This document shows positions 43,716 to 52,175 of a stretch of DNA of 64,000 bases, in pieces. The DNA comes from Ramlibacter sp. (lineage in GTDB: Bacteria > Pseudomonadota > Gammaproteobacteria > Burkholderiales > Burkholderiaceae_C): contig JAUYOG010000022.1 in the NCBI GenBank assembly GCA_030695945.1, positions 62,001 to 126,000 on the forward strand. Direction: 5' to 3'. The position numbers were made by a program, and so were the translations under genes. Within the stretch, counting starts at the first letter, position 1, and every line of letters begins with the position of its first letter. The notes under the pieces were generated by a model. The model did no database searches, was not told where the DNA came from, and saw only the letters and a program-made list of their open reading frames with translations.

Positions 43716-44723
43716 ATGAACATTGTCATCCTCGACGATTACCAGGACGCGGTGCGCAAGCTTCGTTGTGCGTCCAAGCTCGAAGCCTATCCCGCCAAGG
43801 TCTACACCAACACCGTCAAGGGCATCGGACAGCTCTCGGTGCGCCTGCGGGACGCGGATGTCATCGTGCTGATACGTGAACGCACCCACATCACGCGGCA
43901 ACTGCTGGAAAAACTCCCCCGCCTGAGGCTCATCGCCCAGACCGGCCGCGTCGGCGCCCATATCGACGTGCAGGCTTGCACCGAGCGGGGAATCGCCGTC
44001 GCCGAAGGCGTCGGCTCGCCCATCGCGCCTGCCGAACTGACCTGGGCCCTCGTCATGGCCGCCATGCGCCGGCTGCCGCAGTACATCGCGACGCTGAAGC
44101 ACGGCGGCTGGCAGCAATCGGGAATGAAGTCCGCGTCGATGCCGCCTAACTTCGGATTGGGCGTGGTGCTGCGAGGCCGCACCCTGGGCATCTGGGGTTA
44201 CGGCAAGGTCGGCCAGCTGGTGGCCGGCTACGGCAATGCCTTCGGCATGCAGGTGATGGTCTGGGGCAGCCAGGAGGCGCGCGAAAAGGCGGCAAACGAC
44301 GGCTACCAGGTGGCGGGCTCGCGCGAGGAACTGTTCGCCGTGAGCGACGTGCTGAGCCTGCACCTGCGCCTCGCGGACGAGACCGCCGGCGTGGTCACGC
44401 TGGAAGACCTCGGCCGGATGAAGCCCACCTCGCTGCTGGTGAATACCTCACGCGCCGAACTCATCGAGCACGACGCGCTGATCGCCGCGCTCAACCGGGG
44501 CCGGCCCGGCATGGCCGCGGTCGACGTCTTCGAGAGCGAGCCCATCCTGCAGGGCCACGCGCTGCTGCGGCTGGAAAACTGCATCTGCACGCCGCACATC
44601 GGCTACGTGGAACTGGACAGCTACGAGCTGTACTTCGGCGCGGCTTTCGACAACGTCGTGAACTTCATCAAGGGCACGCCGACCAACATCGTGAATCCCG
44701 GAGCCCTGCAGGTTCGCCGGTAG
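43716..44723 (+). CDS. D-2-hydroxyacid dehydrogenase family protein
   Basis: A 335-residue NAD-dependent D-isomer-specific 2-hydroxyacid dehydrogenase. The nucleotide-binding motif is LGIWGYGKVGQLVAGYGNAFGM near residue 155, followed by LSLHLRLADETAGVVT and LLVNTSRAELIEHDALIAAL (active-site Arg). The Glu is in VDVFESEP and the catalytic His in CTPHIGYVE near 295. It resembles SerA/PdxB-type oxidoreductases with unknown substrate. ATG 43716 has no Shine-Dalgarno, but CACAAT lies exactly 6 nt upstream; an in-frame start further up is unlikely. Confidence 0.82.
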   Translation: MNIVILDDYQDAVRKLRCASKLEAYPAKVYTNTVKGIGQLSVRLRDADVIVLIRERTHITRQLLEKLPRLRLIAQTGRVGAHIDVQACTERGIAVAEGVGSPIAPAELTWALVMAAMRRLPQYIATLKHGGWQQSGMKSASMPPNFGLGVVLRGRTLGIWGYGKVGQLVAGYGNAFGMQVMVWGSQEAREKAANDGYQVAGSREELFAVSDVLSLHLRLADETAGVVTLEDLGRMKPTSLLVNTSRAELIEHDALIAALNRGRPGMAAVDVFESEPILQGHALLRLENCICTPHIGYVELDSYELYFGAAFDNVVNFIKGTPTNIVNPGALQVRR

Positions 44724-44732
44724 CGGCTGACC

Positions 44733-44750
44733 CCGTCGCGTGCGCGACGG
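44733..44750 (+). terminator. Hairpin after the D-2-hydroxyacid dehydrogenase gene
   Basis: CCGTCGCG pairs with CGCGACGG almost without a loop (practical 7-bp stem, 4-nt loop), 10 nt after the stop. No T-tract follows, so this may be Rho-dependent or only a stability element. Confidence 0.4.
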
Positions 44751-44796
44751 CGGGAACGACCCGCTGCTGCGCCGGGTTTGGCAAACGCGCGGGGGC

Positions 44797-44892
44797 ATGG
44801 ACATGCTGCACTGGGCCGGTTTTGCGGGATTGCTGCTCGCCCTTGCCGTCAGCGCGCTCGCGACGCGCTGCCAAGGCACCCACCGCTCCTGA
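44797..44892 (+). CDS. Possible small membrane peptide, 31 aa
   Basis: ATG 44797 opens MDMLHWAGFAGLLLALAVSALATR and ends TGA 44890-44892. It would be a 31-residue peptide with one hydrophobic helix. There is no clear Shine-Dalgarno and the frame could be chance in GC-rich DNA. It is listed because the 227-bp gap is otherwise empty apart from a hairpin and a promoter-like GATAAT at 44938. Confidence 0.25.
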   Translation: MDMLHWAGFAGLLLALAVSALATRCQGTHRS

Positions 44893-44950
44893 GGCGTGCA
44901 CGTCGCGCCGGTGCCTGGGGGCGGCCGCGCCCTACGGGATAATCGGCCGC

Positions 44951-46471
44951 ATGACTTCTCTCTACGACACCGTGGGCGTGGTGGGCGCCGGCGCAATGGG
45001 CCGCGGCATCGCCCAGATTGCGGCGCAGGGCGGCAGCACCGTGAGGCTGTACGACACCCAGCCAGAAGCCGTTGCGAAGGCCCGCAACGAGATCTGTTCC
45101 CAGTGGGACCGCCTGCTCGAAAAGGGCCGGATGGATGCGCCTTCGGTCCAGGCCTGCAAGGCGCGCCTGCAGCCTGCGGCGACGCTGGAGGCACTGGCGG
45201 ATTGCGCGCTGGTGGTCGAGGCCATCGTCGAGCGGCTGGACGTGAAGGCTTCGCTCTTTGCGCAGCTGGAAGCGGTGGTGGGACCGGATGCCGTGCTCGC
45301 CACCAACACCTCGTCGCTTTCCGTGACCGCGATCGCCGCCGGCCTGAAGCGGCCGCAGCGCTTTGCCGGCTACCACTTCTTCAACCCGGTGCCGCTGATG
45401 AAGGTGGTGGAGGTGGTCGCCGGGCTGAAGACCGACCCGGCGGTGTGCGAGGCGCTCGCCGCCTATGCGCGCCAGATGGGCCACACGCCGGTGCAGGCGC
45501 AGGACACGCCGGGCTTCATCGTCAACCACGCCGGCCGCGGTTACGGCACCGAGGCGCTGCGCATCGTGGGTGAGGGTGTCGCCGATTTCGCGACGGTGGA
45601 CCGCATCCTGAAGGACCAGGTGGGCTTCAGGCTCGGGCCCTTCGAGCTGATGGACCTCACGGCGCTCGACGTCTCCCATCCGGTGATGGAATCGATCTAC
45701 CGCCAGTACTACGACGAGCCGCGCTACCGGCCCAGCGTCATCACGGCGCAGCGGCTGGCAGGCGGCGTCGTGGGCAAGAAGGTCGGCGAAGGCTTCTACC
45801 GGTACGTGGACGGAAAGGCCCAGGTCGCGGCGGAACCGCCGGTGCCGCAGGTGGCCGACATGCCACCGGTGTGGGTATCCACGCGGGCGGCCCGCCGCAG
45901 CGAGCTGTACCAGCTGCTGAAGGACCTGGGCGCCAAAATCGAGACCGGGCAATCGCCTTCGCCCACGGCGCTCTCGCTGGTGGCGCCGCTCGGCTTCGAC
46001 GGGACCACGGTCGCGGTGGTGGAGCGGCTCGATCCGGCACGCACACTGGGCATCGACATGCTGGTGGAGGACGCCGCGACGAAGCGGCGCGTGCTCGCGA
46101 CCAACCCCGCCACTCGCGCCGACATGCGCGATGCGGCCCACGCTCTCTTCGCCCGCGACGGCAAGGCCGTGAGCGTCATCCGGGATTCGGGCGGTTTCGT
46201 GACGCAGCGCGTCGTCGCGACGATCGTCAACATCGCCTCCGACATCTGCCAGCAACGCATCTGCAGCCCGAAGGACCTGGAAACCGCCGTGACGCTGGGG
46301 CTGGGCTATCCGCTCGGCCCGCTCGCCATGGGCAACCGCTGGGGGCCCACCAACGTGCTGGAAGTCCTCTTCAACATGCAGACGGTCTATGGCGATCCGC
46401 GCTACCGCCCCAGCCCCTGGCTGCGCCGGCGCGGCGCGATCGGCCTGTCCCTGCTGCACGAGGAAGACTAG
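44951..46471 (+). CDS. 3-hydroxyacyl-CoA dehydrogenase (PaaH/PaaC type, two 3HCDH C-domains)
   Basis: A 506-residue NAD-dependent 3-hydroxyacyl-CoA dehydrogenase. The Rossmann motif VGVVGAGAMGRGIAQIAAQGG is at residues 8-28, the catalytic His in GYHFFNPVPLMKVVEVV near 140, and DTPGFIVNHAGR near 180. A second C-terminal 3HCDH domain follows (DSGGFVTQRVVATIVNIASDICQQ, near 415). This long architecture is that of the phenylacetate-pathway enzyme, but the neighbours are not paa genes, so the substrate is open. GATAAT lies 7 nt before the ATG and there is no Shine-Dalgarno. The crotonase gene follows after 3 nt. Confidence 0.85.
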   Translation: MTSLYDTVGVVGAGAMGRGIAQIAAQGGSTVRLYDTQPEAVAKARNEICSQWDRLLEKGRMDAPSVQACKARLQPAATLEALADCALVVEAIVERLDVKASLFAQLEAVVGPDAVLATNTSSLSVTAIAAGLKRPQRFAGYHFFNPVPLMKVVEVVAGLKTDPAVCEALAAYARQMGHTPVQAQDTPGFIVNHAGRGYGTEALRIVGEGVADFATVDRILKDQVGFRLGPFELMDLTALDVSHPVMESIYRQYYDEPRYRPSVITAQRLAGGVVGKKVGEGFYRYVDGKAQVAAEPPVPQVADMPPVWVSTRAARRSELYQLLKDLGAKIETGQSPSPTALSLVAPLGFDGTTVAVVERLDPARTLGIDMLVEDAATKRRVLATNPATRADMRDAAHALFARDGKAVSVIRDSGGFVTQRVVATIVNIASDICQQRICSPKDLETAVTLGLGYPLGPLAMGNRWGPTNVLEVLFNMQTVYGDPRYRPSPWLRRRGAIGLSLLHEED

Positions 46472-46474
46472 GAC

Positions 46475-47254
46475 ATGGCCGCTGAACTGAAGAGCACGAG
46501 CCGGGGCCGGACCATGGTCCTCACGCTGAGCAACCCCGAGCATCGCAACGCGCTCGGGCCCGAGATGTACGCCGCCGGCATCGAGGCCCTCAGCGTCGCC
46601 GAGAGCAGCCCGGACGTTCGCAGCGTCGTCATCACGGGCGAAGGCAGCCTCTTTTCGGCCGGAGGCAACCTGCAGCGCCTGCAGGCCAACCGGCAGCAGC
46701 CGCCGGACGTTCAGGCGCAGAGCATCGAAGGCCTGCACGGCTGGATCGAGGCGGTGCGCACGTTTCCCAAACCGGTGATCGCGGCCGTGGAAGGCGCGGC
46801 GGCCGGGGCGGGGTTCTCGCTGGCGCTGGCCTGCGACCTGATCGTCGCCGCGGAAGACGCCGTCTTCGTGATGGCCTACAGCAACATCGCGCTGTCGCCC
46901 GACGGCGGCGCGACCTGGAGCCTGTCGCGAGCCCTGCCCCGGCAGCTTGCGGCCGAGTTGCTGATGATGGGCGAGCGCCTGGGCGCCCGCCGCCTGCATG
47001 AGCTGGGGGTGGTCAATCGCGTTGCCGCGCCCGGCGGCGCGCTCGACGAGGCGCTGGCGCTGGCCGAGCGGCTCAACGACCGCGCGCCCAATGCCCTGGC
47101 CAGTATCAAGGAACTGCTGAACGACGCCGACGGCGCGACCTTGGGCCGGCAACTGGCGAACGAGCGGGATCACTTCGTGCGCAACCTGCACCATGCCAAC
47201 GCGGGCATCGGCATCGCCGCCTTCCTGGCCAAGCAGCCGCCGCGTTACGAATAG
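46475..47254 (+). CDS. Crotonase-family enoyl-CoA isomerase/hydratase (PaaG-like)
   Basis: A 259-residue crotonase. The oxyanion loops are GSLFSAGGNL and GAAAGAGFSLALACD. The two Glu residues of classical hydratases are replaced (FSLALACD and AYSNIALSPDGG), while the Asp in SPDGGATW matches the catalytic Asp of PaaG-type isomerases. It therefore more likely shifts a double bond than adds water. It lies 3 nt behind the dehydrogenase gene and shares its transcript. Confidence 0.78.
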   Translation: MAAELKSTSRGRTMVLTLSNPEHRNALGPEMYAAGIEALSVAESSPDVRSVVITGEGSLFSAGGNLQRLQANRQQPPDVQAQSIEGLHGWIEAVRTFPKPVIAAVEGAAAGAGFSLALACDLIVAAEDAVFVMAYSNIALSPDGGATWSLSRALPRQLAAELLMMGERLGARRLHELGVVNRVAAPGGALDEALALAERLNDRAPNALASIKELLNDADGATLGRQLANERDHFVRNLHHANAGIGIAAFLAKQPPRYE

Positions 47255-47351
47255 CCTTCCGCCCGCGCACCTTTCGGGGGACAACCCAGTTGTTGCCGCC
47301 GGTCCCGCACGCGACAATGAGCGCGCGCCCCAGTCACTCAAAAGACAGATC

Positions 47352-48071
47352 ATGGACGACCCCATTCTTACCATTGAAGAACGCGAGGCGATCAATTCCG
47401 GTCGCTGGTTTTCCTCACTCTCACCATCACTGCGGCACGACATCCTTCGATGCGCCTACGTCAAACGTTACAAGGACGGCGAGCTGATCTGCGCCCGCGG
47501 CGACCCGCCCGAACAGTGGATCGCTTGTGCCAAGGGCGCGGTGCGGGTGAGTTCGACGGCGATTTCCGGCAAGCAGGTGACACTGACGTACGTGGAGCCG
47601 GGCATCTGGTTCGGCGACGTCGCGATCTTCGATGGGGACCGGCGCACGCACGATGCCTATGCCCACGGCGACACCACGATCCTGTGCGTGGCGCGCGGCG
47701 ACCTGCGCAAGATCCTCAGCCAGCACGTCGAGCTGTACGAAGCCCTGTTGCGCCTGCACGCGCGGCGCATTCGCCAGCTGTACGGCCTGGTGGAAGACCT
47801 CAACACCCTGCCCTTGCGCGCACGGCTGGCCAAGCAGCTGACGCACCTGATCCGCAGCTATGGCGTTCCCTCGTTGTCGGACGGGCGCGAGGTGCGCATC
47901 GGCCTGCAGCTGGCGCAGGAAGAGCTGGCGCAGCTGCTGGGTGCATCGCGCCAGCGCGTGAACCAGGAGCTCAAGGCCATGGAACGCGAGGACGTGATCC
48001 GCATCGAGCCGGGCGGCCTGGTCGTTCGCAACCGCGAGGCGCTGGCCCGTATCGTCGAAGCCGACAACTGA
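47352..48071 (+). CDS. Crp/Fnr-family transcriptional regulator
   Basis: A 239-residue regulator with an N-terminal cyclic-nucleotide-binding-type beta-barrel (about 20-135, VKRYKDGELICARGDPPEQWIACAKGAVRVSS; WFGDVAIFDGDRRTHDAYA), a long dimerisation helix, and a C-terminal winged HTH (about 185-225, LAQEELAQLLGASRQRVNQELKAMEREDVI). It lacks the Cys cluster of Fnr. The start follows AAAAGACAGATC, a weak ribosome site. It may control the flanking CoA-ester genes; a GACAAT hexamer near 47315 could be its own promoter. Confidence 0.87.
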   Translation: MDDPILTIEEREAINSGRWFSSLSPSLRHDILRCAYVKRYKDGELICARGDPPEQWIACAKGAVRVSSTAISGKQVTLTYVEPGIWFGDVAIFDGDRRTHDAYAHGDTTILCVARGDLRKILSQHVELYEALLRLHARRIRQLYGLVEDLNTLPLRARLAKQLTHLIRSYGVPSLSDGREVRIGLQLAQEELAQLLGASRQRVNQELKAMEREDVIRIEPGGLVVRNREALARIVEADN

Positions 48072-48086
48072 TGGCGCAAGGGCCTC

Positions 48087-48106
48087 ATCCCGGCGCAGGC
48101 CGGGAT
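48087..48106. repeat. Short palindromic element (ATCCCGGC-4-GCCGGGAT)
   Basis: A perfect 8-bp inverted repeat with GCAG loop lies between the regulator stop and the kinase gene. Same plan as the elements at 3393-3413 and 32152-32169. Confidence 0.45.
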
Positions 48107-48120
48107 CCGCAAACCAACAC

Positions 48121-49227
48121 ATGAGCGAATTCGACCATTTCATCGGCACCCGCGCCGTCTCCGACAAGCACGCGTTCGACACGGCCGCCCTGACGGGATG
48201 GCTGGAGAAGAACCTGGAGGGCTTCGCCGGCCCGCTGGCGGTGGAGATGTTCAAGGGCGGGCAGTCCAACCCGACGTACAAGCTCCTCACGCCCGCCCGC
48301 AGCTACGTGATGCGCGCCAAGCCCGGCCCGGTGGCGAAACTGCTGCCTTCGGCGCACGCGATCGAGCGGGAATTCGCCGTGATGAGCGGCCTGCACGGCA
48401 CGGACGTTCCGGTGCCCCGCATGTACTGCCTGTGCGAGGACGAATCGGTGATCGGCCGCGCCTTCTACGTGATGGAGTTCATGCAGGGCCGCGTGCTGTG
48501 GGACCAGTCCTTGCCAGGGATGACGCCCGCGCAACGCGCCGAGATCTACGACGAGATGAACCGCGTGATCTCCGCGCTGCACAGCGTGAAGTTCGCGGAC
48601 CGGGGCCTGGCCGGCTATGGCAAGCCCGGCAACTACTTCGACCGCCAGATCGGCCGGTGGACCAAGCAGTACAAGGCATCCACGGACGGGGCCGGGCCGA
48701 TGTCGCAGCCCATCCCCGAGATGGAACGGCTCGTGGAATGGCTGCCCGCCCACATCCCGGCCGCTGCGCGCGACGAAAGCAAGGTGTCCATCGTCCACGG
48801 CGACTATCGCCTGGACAACCTGATGTTCCATGCCACGGAGCCGCACATCATCGCCGTACTCGACTGGGAGCTCTCGACGCTCGGCCATCCGCTGGCCGAC
48901 TTCAGCTACCACTGCATGGCCTGGCACATCCCGCATGGCCCGGGCTCGCGCGGCATCGGCGGGCTGGACCACGCCGCCCTGGGCATTCCGGGCGAAGACG
49001 ACTACATGCGCCGCTATTGCGAGCGCACGGGCCTGGCCACGGTCCCCGAACTCAAGGCCGACTGGAACTTCTACCTGGCCTACAACCTGTTTCGCATCGC
49101 GGCCATCCTGCAAGGCATCGCCAAGCGCGTCGAGGCCGGCACGGCGTCGAGCGCCCAGGCGGCGGCCTCCGGCGCCGGCGCCCGGCCGATGGCTGAACTG
49201 GCCTGGAAGTTCGCGCAGCAGGCCTGA
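48121..49227 (+). CDS. APH-family kinase, probable 4-hydroxyacyl-CoA kinase (LvaA/ACAD10-11 N-domain type)
   Basis: A 368-residue APH-fold phosphotransferase. It has the ATP-site segment FKGGQSNPTYKL near 42, KPGPVAKLLPSAHAIEREF, the catalytic loop SIVHGDYRLDNLMFH near 220 and the metal Asp in VLDWELSTLGHPLADFSY near 242. This subgroup equals the kinase half of eukaryotic ACAD10/11 and the LvaA protein of levulinate catabolism, which phosphorylate the 4-hydroxyl of 4-hydroxyacyl-CoAs. The next gene is the matching dehydrogenase-fold partner, which supports that role. Chain length is unknown. Confidence 0.8.
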   Translation: MSEFDHFIGTRAVSDKHAFDTAALTGWLEKNLEGFAGPLAVEMFKGGQSNPTYKLLTPARSYVMRAKPGPVAKLLPSAHAIEREFAVMSGLHGTDVPVPRMYCLCEDESVIGRAFYVMEFMQGRVLWDQSLPGMTPAQRAEIYDEMNRVISALHSVKFADRGLAGYGKPGNYFDRQIGRWTKQYKASTDGAGPMSQPIPEMERLVEWLPAHIPAAARDESKVSIVHGDYRLDNLMFHATEPHIIAVLDWELSTLGHPLADFSYHCMAWHIPHGPGSRGIGGLDHAALGIPGEDDYMRRYCERTGLATVPELKADWNFYLAYNLFRIAAILQGIAKRVEAGTASSAQAAASGAGARPMAELAWKFAQQA

Positions 49228-49257
49228 CCCCCACACGCATCACCCGAAGGAAGCACC

Positions 49258-50532
<1,275 letters not shown>

Positions 50533-50544
50533 TCATGGCCCCCA

Positions 50545-50608
50545 CGCTTGTCACTTCGTGTACTGCGCGGCCCCCCAAGGGGGCTTCAGTCGCCTTGGGG
50601 CGGCCCGG
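50545..50608. repeat. Intergenic palindromic repeat at a convergent gene junction
   Basis: GCCCCC and GGGGGC pair at 50570-50584, and CGCC/GGCG at 50591-50602. CCAAGG (50575-50580) can also pair with CCTTGG (50593-50598). Sequences of this type (CCCCCCAAGGGGG followed by CCTTGGGGCGG) are, from memory, frequent between genes in Comamonadaceae. It lies between the stop of the dehydrogenase and the C-terminal codons of the hypothetical protein, whose last residues (GPPQGD) are encoded by it. Confidence 0.45.
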
Positions 50609-51308
50609 CGCCGACTGAGCGCTGCTTGCGGCCGAAGGCGCCCAGCGCCGACTCGCACGCGCTGGTGAAGATCAGCGCGGCGTGCTGGAGCGTGAGCAAG
50701 TCCGCTGGCGTGTACTCCATGCGCAGGTAGGCCTTGCCATTCAGGAGCAGCACCATGAAGGGCACTTCGGCGGTCGGTGCCGGCGCCGGCCATTTCATCA
50801 TCAGGTCCGCCAGCGGGGAATCGATCCAGGCCAGCGCATGTTCGCGCTTGTCGGTCAGCACGCCGTACCGGTCCCAGAAGGCGGCCGGCAGGGTCCCCCA
50901 GCCGACCTCGTCGAACATGGCCAGCCAGCGCATTTCCTCGGGCAGCGTGCTGTCCACTGAGGTCTGCAGCTCGTCGGTGTAGATCTGGTAAGCCCGCTTC
51001 TCGAGCGCCTCTTTCAGAGGCCGGTTCATCGCAAGCACCGCGATGTCTTCGGGGATGCCCAGTTCCGCGCGGGCCCGCACTTCCTGGCCCAGGATGTAGT
51101 TGCGCGTGGGCCGGCCCCGTTGCAGCCGCCAGGGCTTGCCCCCCACCTTGCCTTCCAGCGCAATGCCCTGTCCGGCCTCGTCGATCGAAAATGCGAAGCC
51201 CTGCGTGCCGGCCCACTCCGACACCGGCCCATGCGCCAGCTGCGAAGCCGGTCCCTCCTGCGACTCCTTGGCCGCCATTGAAAAGGCCTTCTTGATGCGG
51301 TCGAACAT
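50586..51308 (-). CDS. Conserved hypothetical protein, 240 aa
   Basis: A 240-residue soluble protein with no signal peptide (MFDRIKKAFSMAAKESQEGPASQLAHGPVSEWAGTQG). Its sequence has regular alpha/beta character, with segments such as VGGKPWRLQRGRPTRNYILGQEVRARAELGI and LNGKAYLRMEYTPADLLTLQHAALIFTSACESAL. No known domain was recognised. A GTGAAATGCCC stretch precedes the ATG; a weak AGGTGA is the only ribosome site. It is divergent from the glutathione transferase gene. The last few codons run into a palindromic repeat. Confidence 0.65.
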   Translation of the reverse strand: MFDRIKKAFSMAAKESQEGPASQLAHGPVSEWAGTQGFAFSIDEAGQGIALEGKVGGKPWRLQRGRPTRNYILGQEVRARAELGIPEDIAVLAMNRPLKEALEKRAYQIYTDELQTSVDSTLPEEMRWLAMFDEVGWGTLPAAFWDRYGVLTDKREHALAWIDSPLADLMMKWPAPAPTAEVPFMVLLLNGKAYLRMEYTPADLLTLQHAALIFTSACESALGAFGRKQRSVGAGPPQGD

Positions 51309-51367
51309 GGTCCGGGCATTTCACCTAAAGTCGCATTATTAGTTGAAACCGTGCGCAAAGGTCATCC

Positions 51368-52060
51368 ATGATCGACGTTTACTCCTGGGCGACGCCCAAT
51401 GGCCACAAGGTCCACATCATGCTGGAGGAGTGCGGCCTTCCCTACCGCGCCATCCCCGTGAACATCGGCGCGGGCGACCAGTTCAAGCCCGAGTTCCTGA
51501 AGATCAGCCCCAACAACCGGATCCCTGCCATCACCGACCCCCAGGGCCCGGACGGCAAGCCGATATCACTGTTCGAGTCAGGCGCGATCCTGGTGTACCT
51601 GGCCGCGAAGACCGGCAAGTTCATGCCCGCGACCGACCGGGCGAAGTACGAGGTGCTGGAGTGGCTGATGTTCCAGATGGGCGGGGTCGGCCCGATGCTG
51701 GGGCAGAACCACCACTTCCGACTCTATGCGCCGGAGAAAGTCCCTTACGCCATCGAGCGCTACACCAACGAGGCCAGGCGCCTGTACGGCGTCATCGACC
51801 GGCGCCTCGCGCAAACCGCGTACCTGGGGGGCGAGGACTACTCGATTGCGGATATCGCTACCTATCCCTGGCTTCGCAACTGGGAAAGGCAGGGCATCGT
51901 CCTGGCCGAATACCCGCACCTGAAAGCGTGGTTCGAGAAGATTGCGGATCGGCCGGCGGTGCAGCGCGGCGTGAAGGTGCTTGCGGACCTGCGCAAGCCC
52001 ATCACGGACAGGAAGTCTTGGGAGATCCTGTTCGGCAAGGCCCAGTACGCCAAGCACTGA
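51368..52060 (+). CDS. Glutathione S-transferase family protein (YfcG/nu-like)
   Basis: A 230-residue GST. The N-terminal thioredoxin-like domain begins MIDVYSWATPNGHKVHIMLEECGL, has the cis-Pro region NNRIPAITD and the glutathione-binding LFESGAILVYLA. The helical domain contains LMFQMGGVGPMLGQNHHF and GEDYSIADIATYPWL. This matches YfcG/YghU disulfide-bond oxidoreductase-like members, in which Thr/Asn near residue 9-11 replaces a catalytic Tyr or Ser. AAAGG precedes the ATG. Substrate unknown; stress or catabolic roles are both possible. Confidence 0.88.
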   Translation: MIDVYSWATPNGHKVHIMLEECGLPYRAIPVNIGAGDQFKPEFLKISPNNRIPAITDPQGPDGKPISLFESGAILVYLAAKTGKFMPATDRAKYEVLEWLMFQMGGVGPMLGQNHHFRLYAPEKVPYAIERYTNEARRLYGVIDRRLAQTAYLGGEDYSIADIATYPWLRNWERQGIVLAEYPHLKAWFEKIADRPAVQRGVKVLADLRKPITDRKSWEILFGKAQYAKH

Positions 52061-52135
52061 CGCGCGCGGTGCGCAGCCTTCATTCCTCGCCTCATGGTTT
52101 GTCGACCCGACATGACCATCGCGCCGGGCCAACCC

Positions 52136-52166
52136 CCGCGAGTCAACCTTGACAGCTGACTCGCGG
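52136..52166. terminator. Inverted repeat between convergent genes
   Basis: CCGCGAGTCA pairs perfectly with TGACTCGCGG around an 11-nt loop, 10 nt beyond the stop of the glycosidase gene (minus strand) and 76 nt beyond the GST stop. No long T-tract is seen; it probably limits convergent read-through. Confidence 0.5.
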
Positions 52167-52175
52167 CGCTGAACG

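Noticed and set aside
44849..47443. 864-codon open frame on the minus strand
   Set aside because: Shadow of the 3-hydroxyacyl-CoA dehydrogenase and crotonase genes; no recognisable motif, extreme Arg/His/Ala composition.
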